Positions 1 through 6,023 of a DNA stretch of 7,846 bases are shown one piece after another (the first letter of the stretch is position 1; every line of letters starts with the position of its first letter). The stretch spans positions 1-7,846 of the forward strand of contig CAYFJO010000489.1 of NCBI GenBank assembly GCA_964343305.1. Reading direction: 5' to 3'. This stretch comes from CAYFJO01 sp964343305. GTDB taxonomy: Bacteria; Planctomycetota; Planctomycetia; Pirellulales; Pirellulaceae. The notes below the pieces were generated by a model, which was not told where the DNA came from, made no database searches, and saw only the letters and a program-made list of their open reading frames with translations. The position numbers were made by a program, and so were the translations under genes.

Positions 1-218
1 CGCCGTGGCGATCACCCCCAACGGCAAGCTTGCCCTCTCGGCAAGCCGCGACAACCACCGTCCGAATTTGGGGTTTTGAGACTGGCAGGAAAATCGGTGT
101 GTATCCTTTGGAATCTAGTGGCTATTCTTTGGCCGTAATTTCGAACCACCGATTTCTCGTCGGAACCTACTCTCGTCAGCTGCATTTCCTCACGCTCCAC
201 AATTGGCCCACCGAGTAG
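1..218 (+). pseudogene. C-terminal end of a WD40 beta-propeller protein, with a one-base frameshift
   Basis: This is the end of a gene that starts left of the window. From base 2 the frame reads AVAITPNGKLALSASRDN, a typical WD40 strand ending in the S-x-S-x-D turn. After base 55 the expected continuation TVRIWGFETGRKIG lies one base further on, in the frame that runs to TAG at 216-218. Joining the two by skipping one C near 56 gives a normal repeat, followed by a last blade ending SRQLHFLTLHNWPTE. Planctomycete WD40 proteins often end with a similar 'LHFL.L' strand. WD40 propellers are protein-interaction platforms; the rest of the protein and its role are out of view. The frameshift could be a real mutation in a decaying gene or an assembly error. 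It lies outside the mobile element, in the presumed host flank. Confidence 0.65.
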
Positions 219-482
219 CTATTGAGATCTACACCCCCGCATTAGCGACACGGCAGACATGTAGAAAGCGAGATTCCGAGCCGTCCCGCGGACCGTTCGT
301 TCGTGTATTGCCGCTTTGTTGGTTTGCTCTTGGACATTGCATAATTCACGTCGTAGCGTGCCAACAAGTTTGGCTGCGCCCCACGTGGTTCTTAGCCGAA
401 ATCTTAGAAAGGCGAAGCGAGTCAGAAACTTCCACGTATCAATGCTGGTCCGTTGCCAAGAGTGTGGTTCATCAGATGTTGA

Positions 483-623
483 ATGAGCCAGAGTTATGCA
501 GAAGATCATACTCCGCCCTTCGTCTCCTTCTTGCTGGGAAACGCGGTCACTATTATTCTCACCGGTTTCTTGCTTTCGCGCATTGGAAGCGATCCAAACG
601 AGGGCGCTTCTGAATTAACTTGA
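483..623 (+). CDS. Candidate 46-aa single-span membrane protein
   Basis: ATG at 483 follows directly on an in-frame TGA (480-482), so this is the longest possible start. The product begins MSQSYAEDHTPPF, has a hydrophobic stretch at about residues 13-32 (VSFLLGNAVTIILTGFLLSR), and ends in a short acidic tail (GSDPNEGASELT). That is the layout of a small inner-membrane protein with one helix, too short for usual ORF cut-offs. Codon use is mixed but plausible. No convincing Shine-Dalgarno site is present, which is common in planctomycetes. The stop is 14 bases before the next + strand gene, so the two could share a transcript. I do not recognise a family. The longer frame at 203-613 overlaps it in another phase and looks non-coding. 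Confidence 0.4.
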   Translation: MSQSYAEDHTPPFVSFLLGNAVTIILTGFLLSRIGSDPNEGASELT

Positions 624-637
624 ATGGTTCATAGCAC

Positions 638-841
638 GTGGACATCGACATAATTGAAGAATTACGACTGCGAACATGGGCGCGAGAATACTATGTCGAC
701 GTCGATCGACGGGAGCCCTCGTGGCATCCGGTTGTTTGGGAAGAGATGGAAAAGAAGGACGAGGAAATCGTTAGCTTCCTCATCTCGCGAAGAATGCGAA
801 TGCGACGCACAAGAAGAACACGACTGCGCAGTGCCGTCTAG
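638..841 (+). CDS. Small planctomycete-type hypothetical protein (67 aa)
   Basis: The start is GTG at 638, because an in-frame TAG at 632-634 rules out anything longer. The first 45 residues contain ELRLRTWAREYYVDVDRRE then SWHPVVWEEMEKKDEEI. From memory, short proteins with this Trp-rich 'TWAR..YV....R..SWHPVV..EM..KDEE' pattern are frequent in planctomycete genomes; their function is unknown. The last 20 or so residues are odd: strongly basic, with several AGA codons. Another frame over the same bases reads PHLAKNANATHKKNTTAQC, ends at TGA near 854, and uses many GCG, AAG and ACG codons. A frameshift around 770-780 in a slightly longer gene is therefore possible. There is no clear ribosome-binding site. 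The gene sits in the host flank just outside the integrase end of the element. Confidence 0.55.
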   Translation: MDIDIIEELRLRTWAREYYVDVDRREPSWHPVVWEEMEKKDEEIVSFLISRRMRMRRTRRTRLRSAV

Positions 842-880
842 AGAAGCTTAGCTGATCGCGGCGTCGCCCCCAGATAGTAC

Positions 881-2395
881 CTACAAGATTCCCATCACCG
901 TATGTACGGTTTTGCGCGCCGCGAGCGCTTCAGAATACCGCCAAAACCCGCGAAATAATGAACAAGATTGCGACACCTTACAAGAGCCGCTAAACTGTAA
1001 GAAACGCCAAGAAAAACGGGTGATTCTTGGGACTTTAGAGTTCGTTGACATCGTGGGGGTCGTTGGTTCAAGTCCAATACCGCCCACTGCTTGTGCGACA
1101 TGTTGCGAATTCCTGCGGTTTTTTGCGGGTTCAGATGTGTTGCATTTCTCATTTGCGACCTGTTGCGAGTCCTTACTGGAGCGCAAATGGAGCGCGGCCC
1201 CCTGAATGGCCTTCTCGAAATCATCTTCTCGCACCTGCAAGTAGTGTTTCTCGGCCACCTGTTTTGAATTGCCCATCCACGCACAGACGACATGACTGGG
1301 GTGATCGGCTTCCAATTCTGTCTGACGGCTAGATCGCAGATTCTGGAATAGCTTCGGCCAAGGTTCCAAACCGGCCCGCGCGATGATCTTCAGCATGGTT
1401 GTGCGTGGGTTTTGCTTCGGATTACGAAAGCGAGTGATGAAATACTCGTCACCAGGTTCCGCTTGATGCCAAACATCCTCAAGGTACGGTCGCAATTCAG
1501 GAAACAACGGGATAATCCGGGATTCCTTGCCGTCGTGATGTTCCGTTTTTGGGCTTGTGACACGAATCCGCTCACGATCCCAATCGACATCATCCAGACG
1601 CAGTCCCACAAACTCGCTGGTGCATCGTAAGCCGCCGAATCGAGCCAAGGCGAAGATCAACCTCCATTCTGCGTCAGGGCACGCCTCAAGCACTTTGTAG
1701 GCCATCTCGCGGGTCACAAAGAAGTCTCGCTTGCGATTTCCCTTCACTGCTGATTTGAGCTTTTGAAAGGGGTTTGTCGGAATCAGTTCGTGCTCCACCG
1801 CGTCGGCGAAAAACTGCTTGGCGTTACTGATTCGCTTGCGGACGGTGTCGCCGCTCAGTCCCTCCGATGCCTTGATGTCCCCATATCGATTCTCACGAGC
1901 TTCCGTTTTTAGAAACAACTCAAAGTCACGGGCGTCGCCGGCGGTAACTTGAACGACGAGTTTATCACGTCCAAAGAAGCGAATCAGGTTTCGCCGAGTG
2001 TGCCCCCAGTTTTCCAAAGTTGACGGTTTTACATCCTTCCGTTTTGCGAAGTATTCGTCAAGTAAATCTCCAAGGCATGTTCCCACTTGTTCGTTCGACT
2101 CGTCTTGATCATCTTGACCGCACGTATCCTTTAGCCCGTCCTCCGGTGGATCAAGCAATCCGAATTCAATTAGCTTATTGCGGATCGACTCTTTTAGTTC
2201 GCTCGCCCATTTGGCAATTCCTTCATCTATCGTCTGAGCCCAGCTTCTCGCGATTATCAAGTCCTCGATTTTGATCTTGTGCCGAGTTGCCCGATCTTCC
2301 GACTTGGTCTCTAACGATAGCGTGCGACGCACACCATCGGGGGCGACAAAGCGAACAAACCATTTTCCGTTCGATCGCTTACGGATTCCTGCCAT
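881..2395 (-). CDS. Tyrosine recombinase/integrase, 3' end antisense to a tRNA-Val-like attachment site
   Basis: This 504-aa site-specific recombinase probably integrates and excises the element. ATG at 2395 is preceded by AAGG eight bases upstream. Residues 1-50 (GIRKRSNGKWFVRF) resemble an arm-binding N-terminus; about 105-215 is the SAM-like core-binding domain; about 225-400 is the catalytic domain. Catalytic candidates are R257 (GGLR), K283 (SPKTE), R354 (NLRSSR) and Tyr385 (KHYLQV). The two usual His positions are Gln351 and Asn376, which I recall as normal for the planctomycete branch. The protein continues about 120 residues past the catalytic Tyr. Residues about 437-460 (GGIGLEPTTPTMS onward) are encoded by the antisense of a tRNA-Val-like sequence, so the attachment site lies inside the gene and the final ~45 codons may be host-derived. 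It is the last gene of the element, 226 bases after the winged-helix gene. Confidence 0.93.
   Translation of the reverse strand: MAGIRKRSNGKWFVRFVAPDGVRRTLSLETKSEDRATRHKIKIEDLIIARSWAQTIDEGIAKWASELKESIRNKLIEFGLLDPPEDGLKDTCGQDDQDESNEQVGTCLGDLLDEYFAKRKDVKPSTLENWGHTRRNLIRFFGRDKLVVQVTAGDARDFELFLKTEARENRYGDIKASEGLSGDTVRKRISNAKQFFADAVEHELIPTNPFQKLKSAVKGNRKRDFFVTREMAYKVLEACPDAEWRLIFALARFGGLRCTSEFVGLRLDDVDWDRERIRVTSPKTEHHDGKESRIIPLFPELRPYLEDVWHQAEPGDEYFITRFRNPKQNPRTTMLKIIARAGLEPWPKLFQNLRSSRQTELEADHPSHVVCAWMGNSKQVAEKHYLQVREDDFEKAIQGAALHLRSSKDSQQVANEKCNTSEPAKNRRNSQHVAQAVGGIGLEPTTPTMSTNSKVPRITRFSWRFLQFSGSCKVSQSCSLFRGFWRYSEALAARKTVHTVMGIL
1018..1086 (+). tRNA. Degenerate tRNA-Val(GAC)-like copy, probably non-functional
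   Basis: The 3' half is clear: anticodon loop TTGACAT (1045-1051, anticodon GAC), 3' anticodon strand CGTGG, variable region GGGTC, T arm GTTGG-TTCAAGT-CCAAT (1062-1078), acceptor strand ACCGCCC (1079-1085) and discriminator A1086. No CCA follows (CTG instead). The 5' half is weak but positioned correctly. GGGTGAT at 1018-1024 pairs with the acceptor strand, with one G-T wobble and one A-C mismatch. CTT(1026-1028)/GAG(1038-1040) could form a short D stem. Only two sound pairs remain next to the anticodon loop. At 69 bases it is several bases short of a normal tRNA. It lies antisense within the integrase 3' end. It is either a decayed host tRNA gene at the left junction or a tRNA mimic carried by the element. 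Confidence 0.5.
1044..1086 (+). other. Putative attachment-site core (tRNA-Val 3' half)
   Basis: Good tRNA-Val similarity starts next to the anticodon loop and runs to the discriminator base. This is the segment tyrosine recombinases typically use and that integrating elements carry as a replacement tRNA end. Orientation fits an element lying to the right: tRNA 3' end pointing into it, integrase reading back toward it. I found no second copy in the window, so the partner site is unseen. The crossover point within this segment is inference. Confidence 0.55.
1091..1172 (+). repeat. TTGCG-type direct repeats beside the attachment core (possible integrase arm sites)
   Basis: TGCGACATGTTGCGA at 1094-1108 recurs with one mismatch at 1154-1168, exactly 60 bases apart. 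TTGCG also occurs at 1123, and TTGCA at 1140. The array begins five bases from the tRNA-like 3' end, on the element side, as arm-type integrase sites would. It also lies inside the integrase coding region and encodes the related peptides SQHVAQ and SQQVAN, so the repeat could have a protein-level origin instead. Confidence 0.35.
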
Positions 2396-2589
2396 TGTTT
2401 ATGCCTTTTGGTTGCTTCAACGCCAGTTTCGTTTGCGATTTGGTGGTGTGTTAGTCTGAATTTGTTTATCGCCGTTTTAGCTGGGGGGGCAGATTGCCAC
2501 GCCATCACCATACGCATCTTTGTTCAACTTATCCAGCGTCGATAATATACTGTGGCTTCTTGCGACGATCGCTGGTCACCCGTTAAACG

Positions 2590-2621
2590 CATAAAATCCC
2601 AGCAGAAGCCAGCGGCTGGAA
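2590..2621 (-). terminator. Possible rho-independent terminator after the winged-helix gene
   Basis: Directly after the TAA of the winged-helix gene, the - strand can form a stem TTCCAGC/GCTGGGA with one wobble pair and an 11-base loop, followed by TTTT. The run of T is short and an alternative CCAGC-C-GCTGG fold competes, so termination may be partial. The remaining bases up to the integrase start (2396-2589) hold no gene I can support. They contain an AT-rich TATATT on the - strand (2544-2549) that could be a -10 element for the integrase. Confidence 0.3.
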
Positions 2622-3056
2622 TTACTCCTCCGCATCTTTAGTCCGTTTTGGTGTCAGCAAGGTCACAATCGGGCCGCGTCCGCGCTTCCGGTCCACTTCG
2701 ACAAGTCCAGCCTGCTCGAAATCGAGCAACAGGCGGCTCGCGGTCCTGGTGGAGATGTGGAATCTGCATAGCACCTGCTTCGTTAGCTTGAGTGGATTTG
2801 ACTGCTCGATACCAGCCAACCACCATATTGCCCACGCCAAGTGACCAGCCTTTCCCCCAGCATTCAACGCCAACCGTAACCAATCGTAAGGGATCGGCCC
2901 CCGAACAAACCGACCACCTCGTTCGTGTTTGGGGATTGGGTGGCGGTCGGTGAATTTCTGCTTTGCGTCTTGGGACTTGGTTCGGAGCACCTGCTGTTGA
3001 TCCAACAATCCGTGAACGTCTTCATTGGTCCCCCCAAATCGTGTCAGGTCATTCAT
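2622..3056 (-). CDS. Winged-helix DNA-binding protein of the mobile element (144 aa)
   Basis: The second of two adjacent ATGs (3056) is chosen because GGGAGG lies six bases upstream; the first ATG (3059) is too close to it. The N-terminal 48 residues look disordered and charged. RFVRGPIPYDWLRLALNAGG (49-68) and the helical, Trp-rich LAWAIWWLAGIEQ (73-85) form a segment I recall from hypothetical proteins of polymerase-bearing mobile elements. About 86-134 reads as a helix-turn-helix with wing: TKQVLCRFHISTRTASRLL, then EQAGLVEVDRKRGRGPIVTLL. It should bind DNA, as a regulator of element genes or as a replication-initiation factor; the sequence cannot decide. It sits 100 bases downstream of the polymerase gene, behind an AT-rich stretch with its own probable promoter, and before the integrase. 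Confidence 0.75.
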   Translation of the reverse strand: MNDLTRFGGTNEDVHGLLDQQQVLRTKSQDAKQKFTDRHPIPKHERGGRFVRGPIPYDWLRLALNAGGKAGHLAWAIWWLAGIEQSNPLKLTKQVLCRFHISTRTASRLLLDFEQAGLVEVDRKRGRGPIVTLLTPKRTKDAEE

Positions 3057-3090
3057 CATTTACCTCCCTACTATTTTAATAGAATACCTC

Positions 3091-3112
3091 TATAAGACTT
3101 ATTAATAAGACT
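3091..3112 (-). promoter_or_regulatory. AT-rich operator/promoter candidate for the winged-helix gene
   Basis: TAAGACT occurs twice, at 3093-3099 and 3106-3112, framing the 12-base palindrome CTTATTAATAAG (3098-3109). The stretch lies 34 bases before the winged-helix gap ends and is much more AT-rich than its surroundings, with TATTAA and TAAAAT as possible -10 elements on the - strand. A palindrome over a promoter suggests repressor control, perhaps autoregulation. No good -35 box is seen. Confidence 0.35.
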
Positions 3113-3156
3113 GTACGGGTGGCGCATATTGGACGTTCTTATGTGCCAGTTTTGCA

Positions 3157-4899
3157 CTATCGGTCGGCCAGTTTGGTCGTTTCTCCTTCTTGATCGTGTG
3201 CTAGTTTTAGCACCCGATCCCACATCACCCGACCGCGTTTTTCGTCCAAGTATCGGTCCGGCCACCCAACTACCTCGGCATCCGTTGACAGCTCGAACCC
3301 GTCGAGAACGATGCGACTAGCCTCGGCCATAATGGATTGGGTTTGGCGAACAAGGTGGCTAATGTCCGCGGTTGGCCCTTCTATCAAAATGGCATCATGT
3401 ACCGGCGCGCACGCTCGAATACCGGCCTCACTCGCCATCGAACAGGCCAGCCGCATCATTTCTGCCCCATTGGCTTGCATTGGAAAGTTGGCCAAAGAGC
3501 GAGGATTTGATGCGTCAGTAACCAGCAGTCGCCACCCAAACACGGTTTGAATCCGACCGACTAGCATGGCCCGATCGACTTGCAATTGGGACCAGTCCCA
3601 GAAAACCCGATAGGTGCGACGATGGGCCTGCAAGAGATTTCGCGCCATCGCGGTTTGTTCACCGAGGGCTTGAGCTAGTCCCTGCTCCCGCATCCCGTAT
3701 TGGACGGCCAAGGCACATACCTTGAACCGATTTCGTTCGACTGGATGGGAATCTTTGGTGGCATCGTCCGGCACTGCGCCGGCCTGTTTCGCAAAGGACA
3801 AATAGGGATCCCCACTCCCATAGGCTTGCATCATCGCAACATCTTTCGACAAGGCTGCCGCAATTCCCAATTCCTGTTGCGACCAATCAACATAGGCCAC
3901 CGAGTTACCCTCGTTTGGCTTGATAAGTCCGCGTAGCCACACCGAAGGCCCGAAGATGAACCGATTGTTGGATGGCTGGTTTCGGCTTGTCCGCGAACTG
4001 AAGGGAGAAAGCAGACACCGATTCCGGCCATCCAATCCGACTGCTAGTTTTTCCAACTTCATCTCAGACAAAGAATGGCGCAGTTCCCGAAGGGGAGAAA
4101 CCTGAGGGTATTTTCGGGCCTGCTGACGAAATGTGTCCCCGTCCAAGGCCAAACGACCGTTAGGTGTTCGGGGCCAAGGGATACGATTCTCAACCAACCA
4201 CTTCACGAATCGATCGTGCTTGAAGGCCCGGCCATCGAAAACACCGTAGTCACGATCTGTATCTATGATCAACTGGTCTTTGATGGCGATCCAATTACGC
4301 CGAAGCAGCGCGAGCGTTTCTGTGTCGATCGGGATACCAATCGCTTCCATGTTCGCCACAGTTGCCATGTACCGACCGCGAAGCAGCGCGCGGGGCAGGT
4401 CAATCTCCGGTAGCATCCTAGGCAGTAGCTGCACCAAGGCGTCTACATCCGTTTGGCAATAGTCGAGAAGGGCCAACCGCTCCGCCTTCGTGTACGGTCC
4501 GCCACGCATCGCCAGTTCCCGCAGTTCGGCCTTCTCGATTGCGGCAATGGAATCCAGCCCATAAAAAGCAAGCGTATCTAATAGGCCGCGTCTTACGGCG
4601 GAGCGGCCATTCGTGCGAACTCGTTGTTCGGTCCACAAGTCGAGAATCCTTCTCGGCGCATCCCACCCTAGTGTTAAGAAGCAGCCGATTTCAGCACTTG
4701 CGAAATAGGCCACGAACAAAGTGTTATCGTCAGTTGAGAAGGGTGGCCGATGCTGCATTTCGTCTTCGAATAGACGAATCAATCGGTTCGAGAAGAATTC
4801 CCTCGCCACGAGGCAAACAGGGGAAGGCCGTTCGCCATCAGGCGCGGAAAACTCGAAATCGACCAGCCATACCTCGCGGTATTCGCTTAGCCGGTCCAT
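3157..4899 (-). CDS. Family A (Pol I-like) DNA polymerase of a mobile element, 580 aa
   Basis: This enzyme should extend DNA on a template. ATG at 4899 is chosen because GGGGAG lies seven bases upstream and the previous gene's TAA ends one base before, implying translational coupling. There is no 5' nuclease domain. Residues 1-165 form a 3'-5' exonuclease-like domain: D14/E16 (DFEF), E70 in AYFASAEIGCF where Pol I has Asn and Asp, and Y147/D151 (YCQTD). The palm has motif A with D338 and steric-gate E343 (VDWSQQEL), motif B with R389, K393 and Y401-G402, and motif C with H501-D502 (VHDAI). QANGAEMM (475-482) precedes motif C. Differences from Pol I: Leu397 at the Phe762 position and Ala503 instead of the Glu after the catalytic Asp. 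At 580 residues it matches a Klenow-like fragment. It is the last and largest gene of the operon. Confidence 0.93.
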   Translation of the reverse strand: MDRLSEYREVWLVDFEFSAPDGERPSPVCLVAREFFSNRLIRLFEDEMQHRPPFSTDDNTLFVAYFASAEIGCFLTLGWDAPRRILDLWTEQRVRTNGRSAVRRGLLDTLAFYGLDSIAAIEKAELRELAMRGGPYTKAERLALLDYCQTDVDALVQLLPRMLPEIDLPRALLRGRYMATVANMEAIGIPIDTETLALLRRNWIAIKDQLIIDTDRDYGVFDGRAFKHDRFVKWLVENRIPWPRTPNGRLALDGDTFRQQARKYPQVSPLRELRHSLSEMKLEKLAVGLDGRNRCLLSPFSSRTSRNQPSNNRFIFGPSVWLRGLIKPNEGNSVAYVDWSQQELGIAAALSKDVAMMQAYGSGDPYLSFAKQAGAVPDDATKDSHPVERNRFKVCALAVQYGMREQGLAQALGEQTAMARNLLQAHRRTYRVFWDWSQLQVDRAMLVGRIQTVFGWRLLVTDASNPRSLANFPMQANGAEMMRLACSMASEAGIRACAPVHDAILIEGPTADISHLVRQTQSIMAEASRIVLDGFELSTDAEVVGWPDRYLDEKRGRVMWDRVLKLAHDQEGETTKLADR

Positions 4900-4900
4900 A

Positions 4901-5488
4901 TTACATCTCCCCACGTAATTGCTTCAGGATCGGATGTTCTAGCGAGTCAATGAACCGATCATCGAAACATAGTTGCAGCATGTCGCGAAATGGCATCTCC
5001 GGCCACTCGGGATCGGAGATCGAACCGGTGGCCTCGAACACGTCATACTTCCCATCGACCATGTTGGCTTGCACGCGGACCCATTTCGTCATCGCCAAAT
5101 CGGCAGCCCTCAAGGCGGAGAGGTGCCAGTTGTTTTGCCGCCCATCGGTATCAGGCACGCGCACCGGCCAGATGAACACCTCGTTTGTGGTTTTCGTGAT
5201 GCCCGCGAATAGGAAAGTCGGCTGAATCTCGCTGGCCAGGTCATCCCACAATTTCCGTTCGACAAGATACGCTTCCCGAGTTACCTCATCAGTGAACAGC
5301 GCCGTCTGCATCCGGTAGTCTTCGGACTGGTGAACTCTCACGAATTGTTGGCGTTTCGGTTTCCCACAGGAAATCACGGTCAGCGCTTTCTTCACACCAA
5401 TTTGCGAGGATTCCGTCAGGCGAAGCCGAGCAGGCTCGAAGGGGTCGGCGGGTTTGTCGTTATCGTTCTTAGTTTGTTTTTCGTTCAT
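4901..5488 (-). CDS. Conserved protein of unknown function coupled to the polymerase (195 aa)
   Basis: ATG at 5488 (MNEKQTKNDNDK) has GAGG eight bases upstream; the longer frame to 5536 lacks a site and overlaps the preceding small gene. After a charged N-terminus the protein is soluble and mixed alpha/beta, without membrane spans. Recognisable segments are KKALTVISCGKPKRQQFVRV (33-52), EVFIWPVRVPDTDGR (103-117), LAMTKWVRVQANM (131-143), and FDDRFIDSLEHPILKQLRG (175-193). From memory the pattern 'KP.RQ.FVRV', 'WPVR.P..DGR', 'RFIDS..HP.L..LRG' recurs beside mobile family A polymerases in Alphaproteobacteria and planctomycetes, usually as a hypothetical protein. Its TAA is one base before the polymerase ATG, so roughly matched synthesis is likely. 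A polymerase accessory, primer-handling or single-strand-binding role is possible but unproven. Confidence 0.85.
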   Translation of the reverse strand: MNEKQTKNDNDKPADPFEPARLRLTESSQIGVKKALTVISCGKPKRQQFVRVHQSEDYRMQTALFTDEVTREAYLVERKLWDDLASEIQPTFLFAGITKTTNEVFIWPVRVPDTDGRQNNWHLSALRAADLAMTKWVRVQANMVDGKYDVFEATGSISDPEWPEMPFRDMLQLCFDDRFIDSLEHPILKQLRGEM

Positions 5489-5498
5489 TATTATGTCC

Positions 5499-5624
5499 TC
5501 ATGTAGGTTTAGGTAATACGAAACAGGGAAGGTCATCCCTAACGGGATAGCCGAATTGGGGCAAAAACACTTTTACGGAATACCGACGACAGAGACTGCA
5601 TTTGATCGAGGATCGTAAGTTCAT
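5499..5624 (-). CDS. 41-aa Cys-containing mini-protein in the polymerase operon
   Basis: ATG at 5624 lies four bases after the TAG of the excisionase gene, with AGGA seven bases upstream. Its TGA (5501-5499) overlaps the Shine-Dalgarno site of the 195-aa gene. This fit between two good genes is the main reason to call it. The product begins MNLRSSIKCSLCRRYSVKVF and continues with a Pro-rich LPQFGYPVRDDLPCFVLP. Cys9 and Cys12 make a CxxC pair and Cys34 is a third Cys; with another ligand this could be a tiny zinc-binding knuckle, or the cysteines may pair in a dimer. I do not recognise a family. It may serve mainly as a translational link between its neighbours. It is too short for most gene callers. 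Confidence 0.6.
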   Translation of the reverse strand: MNLRSSIKCSLCRRYSVKVFLPQFGYPVRDDLPCFVLPKPT

Positions 5625-5628
5625 TTCA

Positions 5629-5820
5629 CTATCCTTTCTTTTGCTCCTCGATCCAACGCTGCAGGTCTTTGATTGGATACCGCACGCACCGGCCAAGTCG
5701 AACGTGAGGAATCTCCCCGGATGCGGTCATGGACCACAATTTGCGCGAGCTTATGCTGAGCGCCTTACTTGCAGCGACTGAGGTCAGCAATAGTGCCGCT
5801 TGTGCATCAGAATTGTTCAC
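5629..5820 (-). CDS. Excisionase/AlpA-like helix-turn-helix protein (63 aa)
   Basis: The start is GTG at 5820 with GGAG eight bases upstream. The protein is one MerR-like DNA-binding domain of the excisionase type (HTH_17-like): helices at about 14-21 (SVAASKAL) and 24-33 (SSRKLWSMTA), then the wing GEIPHVRLGRCVRYPIKDL and a final helix QRWIEEQ. The sequence R-L-G-R-x-V-R-Y-x-x-x-D-L is characteristic. Such proteins act as recombination directionality factors or as activators of integrase and replication genes. It is the first gene of the four-gene operon ending in the polymerase, four bases before the 41-aa gene, and lies next to the repeated motifs at 5884-6023, which are plausible binding sites. 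It is separated from the integrase, unlike a classical adjacent int-xis pair. Confidence 0.85.
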   Translation of the reverse strand: MNNSDAQAALLLTSVAASKALSISSRKLWSMTASGEIPHVRLGRCVRYPIKDLQRWIEEQKKG

Positions 5821-5883
5821 GATAGTAGCTCCTATTTGACGTTGGATTTCAGTTGATCCACTGTCAGGCTACCATCGCGAACT

Positions 5884-6023
5884 AGCACAAAAAGAGGCGA
5901 TCATGCTGAATGGCATTTTGTGTCAGATGGAAGCGAGTTCGCCTCCTCAAGCATAGAGCGGAAAATTTTTGCAGCACAAAAAGATTTCTGTGTGCAGGAT
6001 TTTGTGTCTGCATTTTGTGTCAG
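5884..6023. repeat. Iteron-like cluster of ACACAAAA/TTTTGTGT motifs
   Basis: AGCACAAAAAGA occurs at 5884-5895 and 5973-5984. GCATTTTGTGTCAG occurs at 5913-5926 and 6010-6023. A further ATTTTGTGTC is at 5999-6008, 13 bases before the last copy, with a degenerate relative at about 5985-5994. All share a TTTTGTG core, twice on one strand and three times on the other, arranged as two units of inverted half-sites roughly 90 bases apart. The last copy overlaps the stop of the 214-aa gene. The cluster lies upstream of the excisionase-polymerase operon. It could be an origin, excisionase sites, or an operator. Confidence 0.6.

Noticed and set aside
203..613. 136-aa + strand open frame
   Set aside because: Composition is unlike a folded protein (rich in Cys, Trp, Arg and His with no pattern), and it overlaps the more plausible membrane mini-protein in another frame.
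895..1293. 132-aa - strand frame with a DLNQRPP segment
   Set aside because: It is the neighbouring frame of the integrase over the tRNA-like antisense; the segment resembles many database proteins only because tRNA-Val antisense recurs there.
2311..2517. 68-aa - strand frame overlapping the integrase start
   Set aside because: No ribosome-binding site and no recognisable pattern; the integrase start and N-terminal motif are convincing.
4539..5225. 228-aa + strand open frame
   Set aside because: Lies antisense across the polymerase and 195-aa genes, both well supported; Ser/Arg-rich shadow sequence.
5884..6023. CRISPR array
   Set aside because: The repeats are 12-14 bases, in mixed orientation, with irregular spacing and no cas genes nearby.
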